Source: Adhaeribacter aerolatus (GTDB lineage: Bacteria > Bacteroidota > Bacteroidia > Cytophagales > Hymenobacteraceae). From it: a stretch of DNA of 64,000 nucleotides. A model generated the notes under the pieces. That model made no database searches. It was given only the letters and a program-made list of their open reading frames with translations, and was not told the origin of the DNA. Shown in pieces: positions 16,536-25,649 of this stretch (positions are counted from its first letter, which is position 1; every line of letters begins with the position of its first letter). The DNA lies in contig NZ_BJYS01000021.1 in NCBI RefSeq assembly GCF_007991635.1, forward strand, positions 62,001 to 126,000. The letters run 5' to 3'. Made by a program: the position numbers and the translations under genes.

Positions 16536-19067
16536 TTACATCGGATCTACATCGGCTACTACCCGCAATCCTTTATATTCTTTTTTCAGGCTTATTTGGC
16601 TAATAACTTCTGAGATAAATAATTTAGCCGATTTCAGGCTGGTGTGTTCCCGGTCGAGTTTGATGTGAATTTCGTTCAGAAACAAATTGCGGATCTTGAA
16701 AATATAAGGTACTTCGGGGCCGAGTACGTGATTTTGCCCCAGGCCGTCGGTAAGAAGTTTGGCTAGTTCTACGGCGGCGGCCTGACTGATTTTTTCTTCG
16801 AGGTGCTTTACGGTAACCCGAATAACGCGCACAAACGGCGGGAAGAAATATTTGTGCCGTTCATTAATTTCATGTTCGTACAAGGCCAAATAATCGTTGT
16901 CGATAATTTTCTGGAAGATGGGCTGATTGGGATTAGCCGTCTGAATCATAACGGTGCCTTTCTTGCCCTTGCGGCCGGCCCGGCCGCTCACCTGTACAAA
17001 TAATTGGTAAGCCCGCTCGTGTGCCCGGAAATCCGGATAATTAATAATGCTGTCGGCGTTGATAATTCCTACCAAACTTACGTTTTCGAAATCGAGGCCT
17101 TTGGTTACCATTTGGGTACCTACCAGCACATTGGTTTTATTCGCCTCGAAATCCGAAATAATCTGGCTGTAAGCGTTCTTCGACTTGGTAGTATCCAGAT
17201 CCATGCGCTGCACGTTGGCATCCGGCAGTAAATATTTCAGATCGTCTTCTATTTTTTCGGTACCAAAGCCCACGGTTTTCAGGCCGGTCGAGCCGCAAGC
17301 GGGGCAATCCGATGGCATTTTTTCGTGGTAGCCGCAGTAATGGCAGCGCAGCTCGTTGCTAAATTTGTGATACGAGAGGCTTACCGCGCAGTTTTGGCAT
17401 TTCGGAATCCAGGCGCAATCGTGGCAGCTAATGTAAGGCGCATAACCGCGGCGGTTCTGGAATAAGATTACCTGTTCTTGTTTTTTTAGCTTTTCTTCGA
17501 TGGCGCCCAATAATTGCTGCGAAAAATGGCTGAACATATTTTTCTTCAGGCTCTCACGCCGGGTATCAATCAGTTCTATATCGGGTAAGCCGGCTTCGCC
17601 GAAACGCTGGTTCATGGTTACCAATCCCCACTTGCCGTTGCGGCAGTTGTAATAGGTTTCTACCGAAGGTGTAGCAGAGCCCAATAAGGTTTTAGCGCGG
17701 TGGTAAGTGGCCAGCATCAGCGCTACTTCGCGGGCATTGTAGCGGGGCGAAGGCTCGTATTGCTTGTAAGACGACTCGTGCTCTTCATCTACAATAATGA
17801 GCGAGAGGTTATGGAAAGGTAGAAAAATAGCCGAACGTACGCCCACCACCACCGAAAACCGGCCCGACAAAATCCCGTTCCAAACCTCCGCTCGCTCGTT
17901 ATCCGAAAACTTAGAATGGTAAACGCCCAAGCGGTTGCCAAATACCTTCATGAGCCGGATTACAATCTGGGCCGTGAGGGCGATTTCTGGTAAAAGATAT
18001 AACACCTGGCCGCCGCCTTCCAGGGCTTTCTTAATTAAATCAATATATACCTCGGTTTTCCCGCTACCGGTAATACCGTGCAGCAAAACAATATCTTTCT
18101 GGGTAAACAAAGATAATATTTCGTCGCGGGCGGTAACCTGGTGGCCCGATAAAGCCGAGGGCATATTCTTTTGCGAATCATCCGTCGGGAACCGCGATAC
18201 AATCACATCGAACTGCTCCAGAATGCCTTTGCGAATCAGGGAATTTACAGCGCTCGGTGAAAGGTGCGGGCTGTTAATCACCGCCGATTTATCCAGACCT
18301 TTTTCGTTCAGGTGCACATTTTGATAGACCGGCACCTGCTGCAAATAATACATCACCACGTCCAACTGCTTCGGCTTGGTGGCGAGTTGTGCCATTAGTT
18401 CTTCCAACAATTCGGCCTCGTGTATAAAGTGCGGCGATAGCTTCAGTCGTTTAACTATTTTGGGGGTATATTTTTCGGCAATTTCTTCAAAAATAATAAT
18501 GGCCTGCTTCTGGATGAGCGACTTGATTATTTTGTGAAAATGCGTTATTTGCAGCAAATTGCCCACTTCGGTAAAGGTAAGGGCGGCGTTTTGCTGCAAG
18601 GCAAATAATATTTTTTCTTCGTGTGCCGAGAAAGGATAGGTGCTTTCTTCGGGGTTAAACTGCGGGTGCAACTGTATCCGCGATTCGCTACTCAGTTTTA
18701 AAGCCGAAGGCAAAGCGGCATTAATTACCTCGCCAATGGTGCACATGTAATACTCGGCAATCCAGTTAAAAATCCGGAGCTGCTCATTGGTTACTACCGG
18801 CTTCTCATCGATTACCTCCAGAATATATTTGGCCTGGTAGTTATGGGGCGGATTTTGATGTACCGCGGCTACAATGCAGCTCAGTACCTTTTTCGCCCCA
18901 AATTGCACAATTACCCGCACGCCTACCATTACCTCATCATTCATCTCAAATGGCACGCGGTAAGTGTATAATTTGGGCAGGGGCAAGGGCAGAATTACGT
19001 CGGCGAATAAAGTTATTCGCTCGGCGGGCAGTAACTCGGCTGGGTTAAATTCTAACTGGTTGTTCAA
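16536..19067 (-). CDS. priA: Primosomal protein N' (PriA), replication restart helicase
   Basis: An 843-residue superfamily 2 helicase that reloads the replisome at stalled forks. It has the N-terminal 3'-end-binding domain, Walker A HGITGSGKTEV (about 329-339) and the DEEH box (about 427). A two-zinc insertion with eight Cys follows (CHDC, CQNC, CHYC, CPAC; about 545-600), then helicase motifs V-VI (QVSGRAGRKG). Length and motif order match the family. The gene stands alone on the minus strand. Loss of a nearby partner such as priB is usual in this phylum. Confidence 0.96.
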   Translation of the reverse strand: MNNQLEFNPAELLPAERITLFADVILPLPLPKLYTYRVPFEMNDEVMVGVRVIVQFGAKKVLSCIVAAVHQNPPHNYQAKYILEVIDEKPVVTNEQLRIFNWIAEYYMCTIGEVINAALPSALKLSSESRIQLHPQFNPEESTYPFSAHEEKILFALQQNAALTFTEVGNLLQITHFHKIIKSLIQKQAIIIFEEIAEKYTPKIVKRLKLSPHFIHEAELLEELMAQLATKPKQLDVVMYYLQQVPVYQNVHLNEKGLDKSAVINSPHLSPSAVNSLIRKGILEQFDVIVSRFPTDDSQKNMPSALSGHQVTARDEILSLFTQKDIVLLHGITGSGKTEVYIDLIKKALEGGGQVLYLLPEIALTAQIVIRLMKVFGNRLGVYHSKFSDNERAEVWNGILSGRFSVVVGVRSAIFLPFHNLSLIIVDEEHESSYKQYEPSPRYNAREVALMLATYHRAKTLLGSATPSVETYYNCRNGKWGLVTMNQRFGEAGLPDIELIDTRRESLKKNMFSHFSQQLLGAIEEKLKKQEQVILFQNRRGYAPYISCHDCAWIPKCQNCAVSLSYHKFSNELRCHYCGYHEKMPSDCPACGSTGLKTVGFGTEKIEDDLKYLLPDANVQRMDLDTTKSKNAYSQIISDFEANKTNVLVGTQMVTKGLDFENVSLVGIINADSIINYPDFRAHERAYQLFVQVSGRAGRKGKKGTVMIQTANPNQPIFQKIIDNDYLALYEHEINERHKYFFPPFVRVIRVTVKHLEEKISQAAAVELAKLLTDGLGQNHVLGPEVPYIFKIRNLFLNEIHIKLDREHTSLKSAKLFISEVISQISLKKEYKGLRVVADVDPM

Positions 19068-19376
19068 GGGTAAGCTGGTTTGGCCAAAAACACAAGGCTA
19101 AACAAAGTTCGCAAACAAGCCGGATATTTCACAATTAGTTTTTCGGCGGATTAAACCGGTTTGTCCGGGGGAGCTATTTTCCAAAGATTAAAACCGGAGG
19201 TTAAAAGGTATTTATTAATAAATAAAAGTGCCTGTTTAATTTAAAGATAATTTAAAGCTTTAGCTTCCCCGAGAATAAGCTGAATAATATAAATAAAATA
19301 GCCAAGAACCTGTGTGTTTACCATTTAAACCCGCTATATTATAATTAAAAAGTATTTGTTTAAACCACTGTTGCCT
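19068..19376. other. 309-bp divergent promoter region
   Basis: It lies between the divergent starts of priA and the T9SS protein, and is very AT-rich in its right half. I found no full-consensus promoter, RNA gene or repeat. Confidence 0.5.
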
Positions 19377-20810
19377 ATGAAAACGTCCCTTATTTTTCGT
19401 TGGATTGTGCTGAGTAGCTTTTTAGTTTTGTTTTTTTGCGCATTGCCTGCCCAGGCCCTCCATAGCGCTGAAATTTCTTTTCACGCCGATACCACCAATG
19501 CTTCCTCCATGCTTTATTTTTTTAAGTTGGTGCTGTATAAAGAAAAAGGCCTGACTGAACCGGATGCCATTACAGCCAGTCTCAATTTTGGTGACGGCAC
19601 TACTGCTCATGTAGACCGGACTAGCCGAACGCTGTTAAGTGCCAATGCTAATATTTACCGGGATGTATATTATTTTAAACACCAGTTTTCAGCGCCGGGT
19701 AATTTTACGGTTTCCTTCCGGTACATTAACCGGTTAATTGATTATTTGAATATTCCGGGTTCGGAAAATATAGCTTTTGGCCTGCAGGCCAACGTTAAGG
19801 TAGATTTAACCGCAACGGGCAACCATTCGCCGGTTTTCCTGGCTCCGCCCATTACCACTGCTATCTTAGGGCAACCTTTCCGGCACAATATTACGGCGTA
19901 CGACCCCGATGGCGATAGTGTGGCTTACAAGTTGGTGCCCGCTTTTCAGCAGAAGAACCAACCTGTTTTATCATACGAATTTCCCGAAGGTGCTACTATA
20001 AATACCCGGACGGGTGAATTTAGCTGGCCTAACCCCAAGCGTGCAGGACGGCACGGGGTAGTAATAGAAGTGCGGGAATACCGGCAGGGAGTATTAATTG
20101 GTACGGTTATGCGCGATTTTTCGGTGATTGTCGGGCCAAGTGGCATGAACCCGGTCTTGCAAATTCAGAACCGGAACCAGGTGCCGGTAATCACCCAAAA
20201 CCAGTTATTTATTACAGCCATGAATACCCCCGTAAAAATTAGGATTACTGCCAGTCGGGCAGGTAGTTTGGCCGCTTATTCCGAATTATTCCGCAACGAG
20301 AATGTAATAACTGCGAGAGTTATGGCTGATAATCCGCCGGAAATTGAATATACCATTACACCAACGCCAGCGCTGCAGCGTAGTTTGCCCTATATTATTA
20401 CTTTCCGGGGTACATCGGCTACGGTTACAGCGGATATTGCGGCCCAGCAGGATTTAACCCTGGCCGTATATTTCCGGCCGGAGCGGGTAATTAATCAGCA
20501 GAACACCACAGAAGGCGGGGAAAGAGATATTCTTACCAGTAGCCCGGAACCAGATGATGCCGGGTCTTTAGTTTTTAATATTTATCCGAATCCGGTACAT
20601 ACTGATTTCAAAGTAGATAATAATAGTAAACTACCGGCTAAACTGCTTTTATATAATGCCAGCAGCCGGCTCGTGCTGGTGCAGGCCCTCCGCTTAAAAC
20701 AGACTCATATTAAACGGCCTAGCGGGCTTAGAGCCGGTATATATTATTATATAATTTTAGCTGGCCAGGAAAAAAAAATAGCGCGTACCGGAAAACTGCT
20801 TGTTTGGTGA
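19377..20810 (+). CDS. Secreted T9SS type A sorting-domain protein
   Basis: A 477-residue exported protein. I start at the ATG at 19377 rather than the TTG at 19356. The signal peptide ends near PAQA. A beta-rich N-terminal part resembles surface proteins of gliding bacteria. A putative Ig/cadherin-like domain lies at about 155-250 (NHSPVF, DPDGDSVAYKL). The C-terminal about 75 residues form the type IX secretion signal: FNIYPNPVH, a middle LYNASSRLV strand and GIYYYIILAGQ. It is therefore exported across the outer membrane by the Por system. No enzymatic motif is seen; adhesion is a guess. Confidence 0.85.
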   Translation: MKTSLIFRWIVLSSFLVLFFCALPAQALHSAEISFHADTTNASSMLYFFKLVLYKEKGLTEPDAITASLNFGDGTTAHVDRTSRTLLSANANIYRDVYYFKHQFSAPGNFTVSFRYINRLIDYLNIPGSENIAFGLQANVKVDLTATGNHSPVFLAPPITTAILGQPFRHNITAYDPDGDSVAYKLVPAFQQKNQPVLSYEFPEGATINTRTGEFSWPNPKRAGRHGVVIEVREYRQGVLIGTVMRDFSVIVGPSGMNPVLQIQNRNQVPVITQNQLFITAMNTPVKIRITASRAGSLAAYSELFRNENVITARVMADNPPEIEYTITPTPALQRSLPYIITFRGTSATVTADIAAQQDLTLAVYFRPERVINQQNTTEGGERDILTSSPEPDDAGSLVFNIYPNPVHTDFKVDNNSKLPAKLLLYNASSRLVLVQALRLKQTHIKRPSGLRAGIYYYIILAGQEKKIARTGKLLVW

Positions 20811-20864
20811 TGGTACCACATTATTATACTTCCCAGGGCTTTATAAGTGGGAGGTTTACAAAAG

Positions 20865-22895
20865 TTAATTGCCAATTTGGTTTATCTGCTCCATCGCTTC
20901 AGCTACCGTATGCACGGGCAACTGACAAGCTTTGTTGTAGCAGACAAAAATAGTAGTCTGGCCATTAACCGGTTCCCGGTCCTGGAGCAGAGGTAAATTG
21001 CTATCGGTGGTGGTACCTACTAATACCGCATTGGGCAAGAATTGCCGGCCTAAGACTTGCCGGATACTTTCAGCTTCGGAGCCGACTAAGGCAATTTCGG
21101 CGGTTGGCTTTATTTTTAGGAAATAGAGTGAAGCCCAGTTGCCCAGGAAAGAAGGCTCTTTAACCACCAGTGGTTTTACTTTGGCGAGCATGGCATCTGA
21201 TAGTTGGAAATATTGTTCCTGGTCGAAGAACAAGCTTAAAAAATGCAGGTTGGTTGCCATTACCGAGTTGGATGCCGGCACAACATTATCCATAATTTCT
21301 TTTTTGCGGGCAATCAATTTTTCACTGGTCTGATCGGTAAAAAAGAATAGTTCTTCGGTTTCGTCGTAGAAGTTCCGAATGGTATAATCGGTCAATTTTT
21401 TAGCTTCTGTTAGCCAGTTCTCTTCAAAGGTAATCTGGTAAAGCGCCAGCAAAGCCTGAATAAGCAAGGCGTAATCTTCTAAAAAACCATTGATAGTGGT
21501 CCGGCCGTTTTTGTAGTTGTGGAACAAAGCGTTATCCAGGCGTAAATGCTGCAGCAAAAATTGGGCGTTTTGTCGGGCCAGGGTCAAAAAATCCGGTTCG
21601 CCAAAAACTTTGTACGCATCGGCCAGGCCTTTCAGCATTAAGGCATTCCACGAAAGCAATATTTTATCATCCAAGCCAGGCCGGACACGCTTTTCCCGTA
21701 CGGCCATTATTTTGCTTTTCCAGGCCGCTACTTTGCGTTTGAGTTCGTTTACTTCCAGCTTATGGTCACGGGCAAATGCTTCATCGCTGGTTTTGCGGTG
21801 CAGAATATTTACGCCGTGTTCCCAGTTACCTTCTTCGGTTATATTATAATATTCCGAGAACAAAGGTTCTTCCGATCCCAGAATTTCCTGTAGTGCTTCT
21901 TTCTTGAAAACGTAGAATTTACCTTCCTCTCCTTCGCTGTCGGCATCTAACGAGGAATAAAAGCCGCCTTCTGCGCTCATGAGCTCGCGCTGCGCAAATG
22001 CTACGGTTTCGTAAACGACTTCTTTAAACAACGGATTCTGGGTAACCGCAAAGGCTTCGGCGTATAGGCTAACAAGTTGCCCGTTATCGTAGAGCATTTT
22101 CTCGAAGTGGGGCACCAGCCAGTCGGCATCGACAGAATACCGGGCGAAGCCTCCGCCAGCCTGGTCGTAAATGCCACCGTAAGCCATTTCCTGCAAAGTA
22201 AGCACCACCTGGTCCAGGGCAGTTTGTTCTCCGGTAAGGTGGTAGTAGCGCAGCAGAAAAGCGTAATTTACCGGCATCGGAAACTTAGGCGCTTGTCCCA
22301 TTCCACCCCGTACTTTATCGAACCGGGCGCTTAAACTGTTAAACAATTGCTGAAAATCAGCTTCGTTAAAATCAGATTCAGACTGCTGCAAACCATATTT
22401 ATGAAGTTCGCTCAGGTTCAGGTGCTCGGTAAACTGTTCGGCCGAATTATCCAGTTCGTCGCGGTGGTTGCGGTAAGCTTCGGCAATATTTTGTAATATT
22501 TTTACCCATTGTTGCGGCGCAAAGTAAGTACCACCGTAAAAAGGTTTGGCTTCCGGGTTCAGGAACACGTTTAGCGGCCAGCCGCCCTGAATCCCCATGG
22601 CGTGAATAGCATCCATATAAATCTGGTCTACATCGGGTCGTTCTTCCCGGTCTACCTTAATGCAAACGAAATTATCGTTCATTACCTGCGCAATGCTTTC
22701 GTGCTCGAACGACTGATGCTCCATGACGTGGCACCAATGGCAGGCAGCATAACCAATGCTTACCAGAATGGGTTTGTTTTCGGTACGGGCTTTGGTTAAG
22801 GCTTCTTCGCCCCAGGGATGCCAATCTACGGGGTTGTAGGCGTGCTGCAATAAATACGGGCTGGTTTCCTGAAGCAGGCGATTAGCTTTTTTCAT
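20865..22895 (-). CDS. Thioredoxin-like DUF255 protein (YyaL/SSP411 family)
   Basis: A 676-residue cytoplasmic protein with an N-terminal thioredoxin-like DUF255 domain (about 1-165, CHWCHVMEH with C52 and C55) and a long alpha-barrel region like six-hairpin glycosidases/mannose epimerases (about 200-560). The highly conserved NPVDWHPWG and QGGWPLNVF motifs are present. The family is nearly universal but has no firmly established reaction. Length and motifs match the usual 670-700 residues. It follows the GSCFA gene on the same strand after about 75 bp. Confidence 0.93.
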   Translation of the reverse strand: MKKANRLLQETSPYLLQHAYNPVDWHPWGEEALTKARTENKPILVSIGYAACHWCHVMEHQSFEHESIAQVMNDNFVCIKVDREERPDVDQIYMDAIHAMGIQGGWPLNVFLNPEAKPFYGGTYFAPQQWVKILQNIAEAYRNHRDELDNSAEQFTEHLNLSELHKYGLQQSESDFNEADFQQLFNSLSARFDKVRGGMGQAPKFPMPVNYAFLLRYYHLTGEQTALDQVVLTLQEMAYGGIYDQAGGGFARYSVDADWLVPHFEKMLYDNGQLVSLYAEAFAVTQNPLFKEVVYETVAFAQRELMSAEGGFYSSLDADSEGEEGKFYVFKKEALQEILGSEEPLFSEYYNITEEGNWEHGVNILHRKTSDEAFARDHKLEVNELKRKVAAWKSKIMAVREKRVRPGLDDKILLSWNALMLKGLADAYKVFGEPDFLTLARQNAQFLLQHLRLDNALFHNYKNGRTTINGFLEDYALLIQALLALYQITFEENWLTEAKKLTDYTIRNFYDETEELFFFTDQTSEKLIARKKEIMDNVVPASNSVMATNLHFLSLFFDQEQYFQLSDAMLAKVKPLVVKEPSFLGNWASLYFLKIKPTAEIALVGSEAESIRQVLGRQFLPNAVLVGTTTDSNLPLLQDREPVNGQTTIFVCYNKACQLPVHTVAEAMEQINQIGN

Positions 22896-22970
22896 AGTTT
22901 AGGATTTTGACTAGGGCAGTTGGTTTGGGTATTTGGTTTTTTTTACATACGCAAATAAGCCGGAGAGGCT

Positions 22971-23948
22971 CTACAATAACATACTTTTAACCTGTTGTAT
23001 TTCGGCTGTACAATCTGTTACTTTAGCCAGTTCATCTAATTGGATTAATAATTTCTGCAAAAACTGCTGATGGGCTGCCGATTCGGGCTGAAAGGGTTTA
23101 TGGGCCAGCGCCTGCTGGATTTTGTTCCATTTAGCCACAAAGTTCTGAAAATTTTGGTTAAAGTAAGCCTGGCTAAATTTCTGCCAGATATAAGCTTCCG
23201 CCACCTCGGTGGGGTGGAGCATATCGGCTTTGTAAAAACGGTAATCCCGTAAATCATCCAGCATTAGTTCGTAAGCCGGAAAATATTGTACTTCCGGAAA
23301 TTGCCGGTTGATTTCGTGCGTAGCTACCCGTAAAATCGATTTACTGACACTGTTCAGTTCTAACGTTTCTTTTAAATGGCGTACCGGGCTTACGGTCAGC
23401 AAAACGGTAATATTCGGGTTCAAAGCTTTTAACTCCATAAAGAAATCGGCAAAAGCATTGGTTATGGCCGCCGTACTTATTAATTCTTTCTGAAATTGCT
23501 GCTGCGGTATTTTGTGACAATTGGCTACTAAGAGATTAGTAGCTTTATGAATATAACCTACCGCTGTACCCAGGGTTAGAATAAGTAAATTTGTGTTTTT
23601 CAAAAATTCATGTGTCTGCACCAGGCGGTCCTGAATATTCGCTTTTAATATTTCTGCGGAAGCAGCCGTAAAAGAGGAGTGGAGGTCGTAAGCATACCAA
23701 AGCCCATCTCGTTCCAGCAGCTCGCCGTTAAATTCGGATTCGGGCTTTAAGGCCGCGCTTAATAATTTAATAAGCGATAAGGGGTTAAAAATGGTACCAA
23801 AAGGATTAACCAGGCTATTAATCTTGTAAGCAGCTACTTTATTTCCCATTACTTCGGCAAAGCAGGAGCCGGCGGTTAGTACCCGGGCATTTAAATCTAG
23901 CTGCTGCTTAATTGGTTTAATATTGATTTCAGTACGAAAGGATGTCAT
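22971..23948 (-). CDS. GSCFA-domain protein
   Basis: A 325-residue protein carrying the GSCFA motif in VLTAGSCFAEVMG (about 25-34). The start is the ATG at 23946-23948 (MTSFRTEINI), because the longer reading frame lacks a supported start. The family is an SGNH-like fold typical of Bacteroidota, with the Ser of GSC as presumed nucleophile. A late D..H pair (DMLHPTEVAEAY) fits the catalytic dyad of that fold. Substrate unknown. There is no signal peptide, so it acts in the cytoplasm. Confidence 0.9.
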   Translation of the reverse strand: MTSFRTEINIKPIKQQLDLNARVLTAGSCFAEVMGNKVAAYKINSLVNPFGTIFNPLSLIKLLSAALKPESEFNGELLERDGLWYAYDLHSSFTAASAEILKANIQDRLVQTHEFLKNTNLLILTLGTAVGYIHKATNLLVANCHKIPQQQFQKELISTAAITNAFADFFMELKALNPNITVLLTVSPVRHLKETLELNSVSKSILRVATHEINRQFPEVQYFPAYELMLDDLRDYRFYKADMLHPTEVAEAYIWQKFSQAYFNQNFQNFVAKWNKIQQALAHKPFQPESAAHQQFLQKLLIQLDELAKVTDCTAEIQQVKSMLL

Positions 23949-24064
23949 TTTTATATCTGGTAAAGAAATTACATTGCTTTCTGATTTAAATGCACGCAAG
24001 AAGTAGCCTGTAGGTTTAATCAAATCAGGATTAAGCCCGCTGAACCTTGGCTGGGTACAAAATA

Positions 24065-24096
24065 AAAAAGTCCTGCCGTTACCAGCAGGACTTTTT
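24065..24096 (-). terminator. Rho-independent terminator of the rpsF-rpsR-rplI operon
   Basis: AAAAAGTCCTGC (24065-24076) and its exact reverse complement (24085-24096) enclose an 8-nt loop, and on the minus strand the stem is followed by a U-rich end. It lies 20 bp after the rplI stop. Confidence 0.9.
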
Positions 24097-24115
24097 AATA
24101 AAGTGATATTTAAGC

Positions 24116-24559
24116 TTACTCCGCTACTACGTTAAAACGTACGGTGTGCTTCACTTCTTTGTGCAGGGCAATAGAGGCCGTAAATTCACCGGCAGATTTT
24201 ACTTCCTGGTCGAAAGAAATTTTCTTGCGGTCTACTTCAATGCCTTTGGCACGCAATGCATCTGATAACTGAGTAGTGGTAACAGCACCAAATATTTTGC
24301 CGCTCTCACCTACTTTAGCCGGCAGGTCAATAACCATATCGCCAATCTGGTCGGCAACAGCTTGCGCATCCATTTTCACCTTCTCGGCTTTGTGCGAAGC
24401 CTGGCGGATATTTTCGGCTACAATTTTCTTGTTAGATTTATCGGCAATTACCGCAATACCCTGGGGTATTAAATAATTACGGCCATAACCAGGTTTAACG
24501 GTTACAGTATCGTTTTTAAAGCCTAAGCCTTTAACGTCGTCTTTTAAAATAACTTCCAT
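24116..24559 (-). CDS. rplI: 50S ribosomal protein bL9
   Basis: A 147-residue protein with the bL9 N-terminal domain (MEVILKDDVKGLGFKNDTV, GYGRNYLIPQG), the long connecting helix and the C-terminal rRNA-binding domain. It binds 23S rRNA at the L1-stalk base. It is the last gene of the bS6-bS18-bL9 operon, 13 bp after rpsR. A strong Shine-Dalgarno (AAGGAGGG, complement at 24567-24574) sits 7 nt upstream of the ATG and overlaps the rpsR stop, which is unusual in this phylum. Confidence 0.97.
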   Translation of the reverse strand: MEVILKDDVKGLGFKNDTVTVKPGYGRNYLIPQGIAVIADKSNKKIVAENIRQASHKAEKVKMDAQAVADQIGDMVIDLPAKVGESGKIFGAVTTTQLSDALRAKGIEVDRKKISFDQEVKSAGEFTASIALHKEVKHTVRFNVVAE

Positions 24560-24566
24560 CTGCTAT

Positions 24567-24574
24567 CCCTCCTT
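24567..24574 (-). promoter_or_regulatory. Strong Shine-Dalgarno of rplI
   Basis: The minus strand reads AAGGAGGG with 7 nt before the rplI ATG. Bacteroidota rarely use such sites. Confidence 0.75.
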
Positions 24575-24824
24575 ATTTTAATGAATCGGTTACATAAGGC
24601 AAAATAGCCAAATGACGGGCACGGGCCACGGCCTGTGATACGCGGCGCTGAAATTTCAGGCTGGTACCGGTTAAGCGGCGAGGTAAAACTTTGCCTTGCT
24701 CGTTTACAAATTTTAGTAAGAAGTTACCATCTTTGTAATCGATGTACTGAATACCATTTTTCTTGAAGCGGCAGTATTTTTTGCGGGTATCCTGCTTGTG
24801 GATTTTCTCGTTAACTAAACTCAT
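24573..24824 (-). CDS. rpsR: 30S ribosomal protein bS18
   Basis: An 83-residue protein with the bS18 core: [19 protein letters not shown], then the basic [13 protein letters not shown] and the final [13 protein letters not shown]. It lies on the 30S platform paired with bS6. Its ATG overlaps the rpsF stop (ATGA). A Shine-Dalgarno AAGGAGG is 10 nt upstream, inside rpsF. Confidence 0.97.
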   Translation of the reverse strand: MSLVNEKIHKQDTRKKYCRFKKNGIQYIDYKDGNFLLKFVNEQGKVLPRRLTGTSLKFQRRVSQAVARARHLAILPYVTDSLK

Positions 24825-25201
24825 GATGCTTGGGCCTCCTTTTCTTTTCTAGCTTGCTTTTGCTGATTCATTTCACCATTTCTGCGGCGCTCGTTGTAAG
24901 ATACAGCGTGCTTGTCCAGAACAGTGGTTAAGAACCGGATAACTTTCTCGTCGCGGCGATAAGCAATCTCCAGCGGGTCAACAATAGTTGTAGGCGCTTT
25001 AAACTCTACCAACACGTAAAAACCAGTAGATTTTTTCTGGATTGGATAAGCCAGTTTGCGTAATCCCCAGTTTTCTTCGTGAATAATTTCGGCGCCATTT
25101 TCCTTAAGCACCTGTCTGAACTTCTCGACCGTTTCTCCTACCTGGACCTCGTTCAGCAACGGGGTCAGGATGAAGACCGTTTCATAATTTCTTAATTCCA
25201 T
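24821..25201 (-). CDS. rpsF: 30S ribosomal protein bS6
   Basis: A 126-residue protein; the start at 25199-25201 gives [16 protein letters not shown], the typical bS6 N-terminus, so the upstream extension is rejected. [19 protein letters not shown] and the basic C-terminal tail are characteristic. It forms a heterodimer with bS18. It is first in the operon, has no Shine-Dalgarno, and has a full-consensus promoter 33-63 bp upstream. Confidence 0.97.
   Translation of the reverse strand: MELRNYETVFILTPLLNEVQVGETVEKFRQVLKENGAEIIHEENWGLRKLAYPIQKKSTGFYVLVEFKAPTTIVDPLEIAYRRDEKVIRFLTTVLDKHAVSYNERRRNGEMNQQKQARKEKEAQAS
24835..24841 (-). promoter_or_regulatory. Shine-Dalgarno of rpsR inside rpsF
   Basis: The minus strand reads AAGGAGG with 10 nt before the rpsR ATG. 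It lies in codons of the rpsF tail (Lys-Glu-Ala), so coding constraint may explain part of it. Confidence 0.6.
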
Positions 25202-25233
25202 TAGGTTGTCGAATATTTTTTTAAATGAGGGTG

Positions 25234-25264
25234 CAAATATAATAATAAATATTTGGAACACAAA
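25234..25264 (-). promoter_or_regulatory. Bacteroidota-type promoter of rpsF operon
   Basis: On the minus strand TTTG (complement 25261-25264), 19 nt, then TATATTTG (complement 25234-25241) match TTTG-N19-TAnnTTTG exactly. The leader is short, about 25-30 nt. Confidence 0.85.
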
Positions 25265-25574
25265 ACGATAAGGATAAATCAAAAAGTGAATAGTTTTTGT
25301 CTACTTTTTTATACGGAGTGCCTATCCGTATTTACATCATTTATATGGTAGCAAAGGGCCTTTCTATAACCTTTGTATTAATAAAGAGTAGTGAATATAA
25401 TTCAGTTTGAATAATTCCGGGCCCAGGCAGCAAAGGACCATCTGAAAAGCTATAATGCTAATTTAAAAATATTCTAAATAAGGCATTTTAAACGTTTAAA
25501 ACGCATATTATCAGCTAATTACCCCAGTAGTTGGTGCTAAGGCTTTTAGCACTCCAAAATTATGAGATATTATG

Positions 25575-25605
25575 TTTGAATAATAGAAATCGCATAGTAG
25601 ATTTG
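25575..25605 (+). promoter_or_regulatory. Bacteroidota-type promoter of the act/cox operon
   Basis: TTTG (25575-25578), 19 nt, then TAGATTTG (25598-25605) match the consensus exactly. Transcription would start near 25612, about 38 nt before actA. It is the only full-consensus promoter found upstream of the 17-kb respiratory gene run. Confidence 0.85.
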
Positions 25606-25649
25606 TGCCCGAAATGTAGTTTCACCTTACTAAAAAAGCAATCTAAGCA

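Larger units (their letters stand above)
25202..25649. other. 448-bp divergent control region between rpsF and actA
   Basis: It holds the rpsF promoter near the left end and the act operon promoter near the right end (both listed). The middle, about 25270-25570, is AT-rich with no ORF, RNA gene or repeat that I can support. Confidence 0.7.

Noticed and set aside
16303-16668. 121-residue plus-strand frame upstream of and into priA
   Set aside because: Half is antisense to priA, the N-terminal part is low in complexity, and no signal, motif or family is seen.
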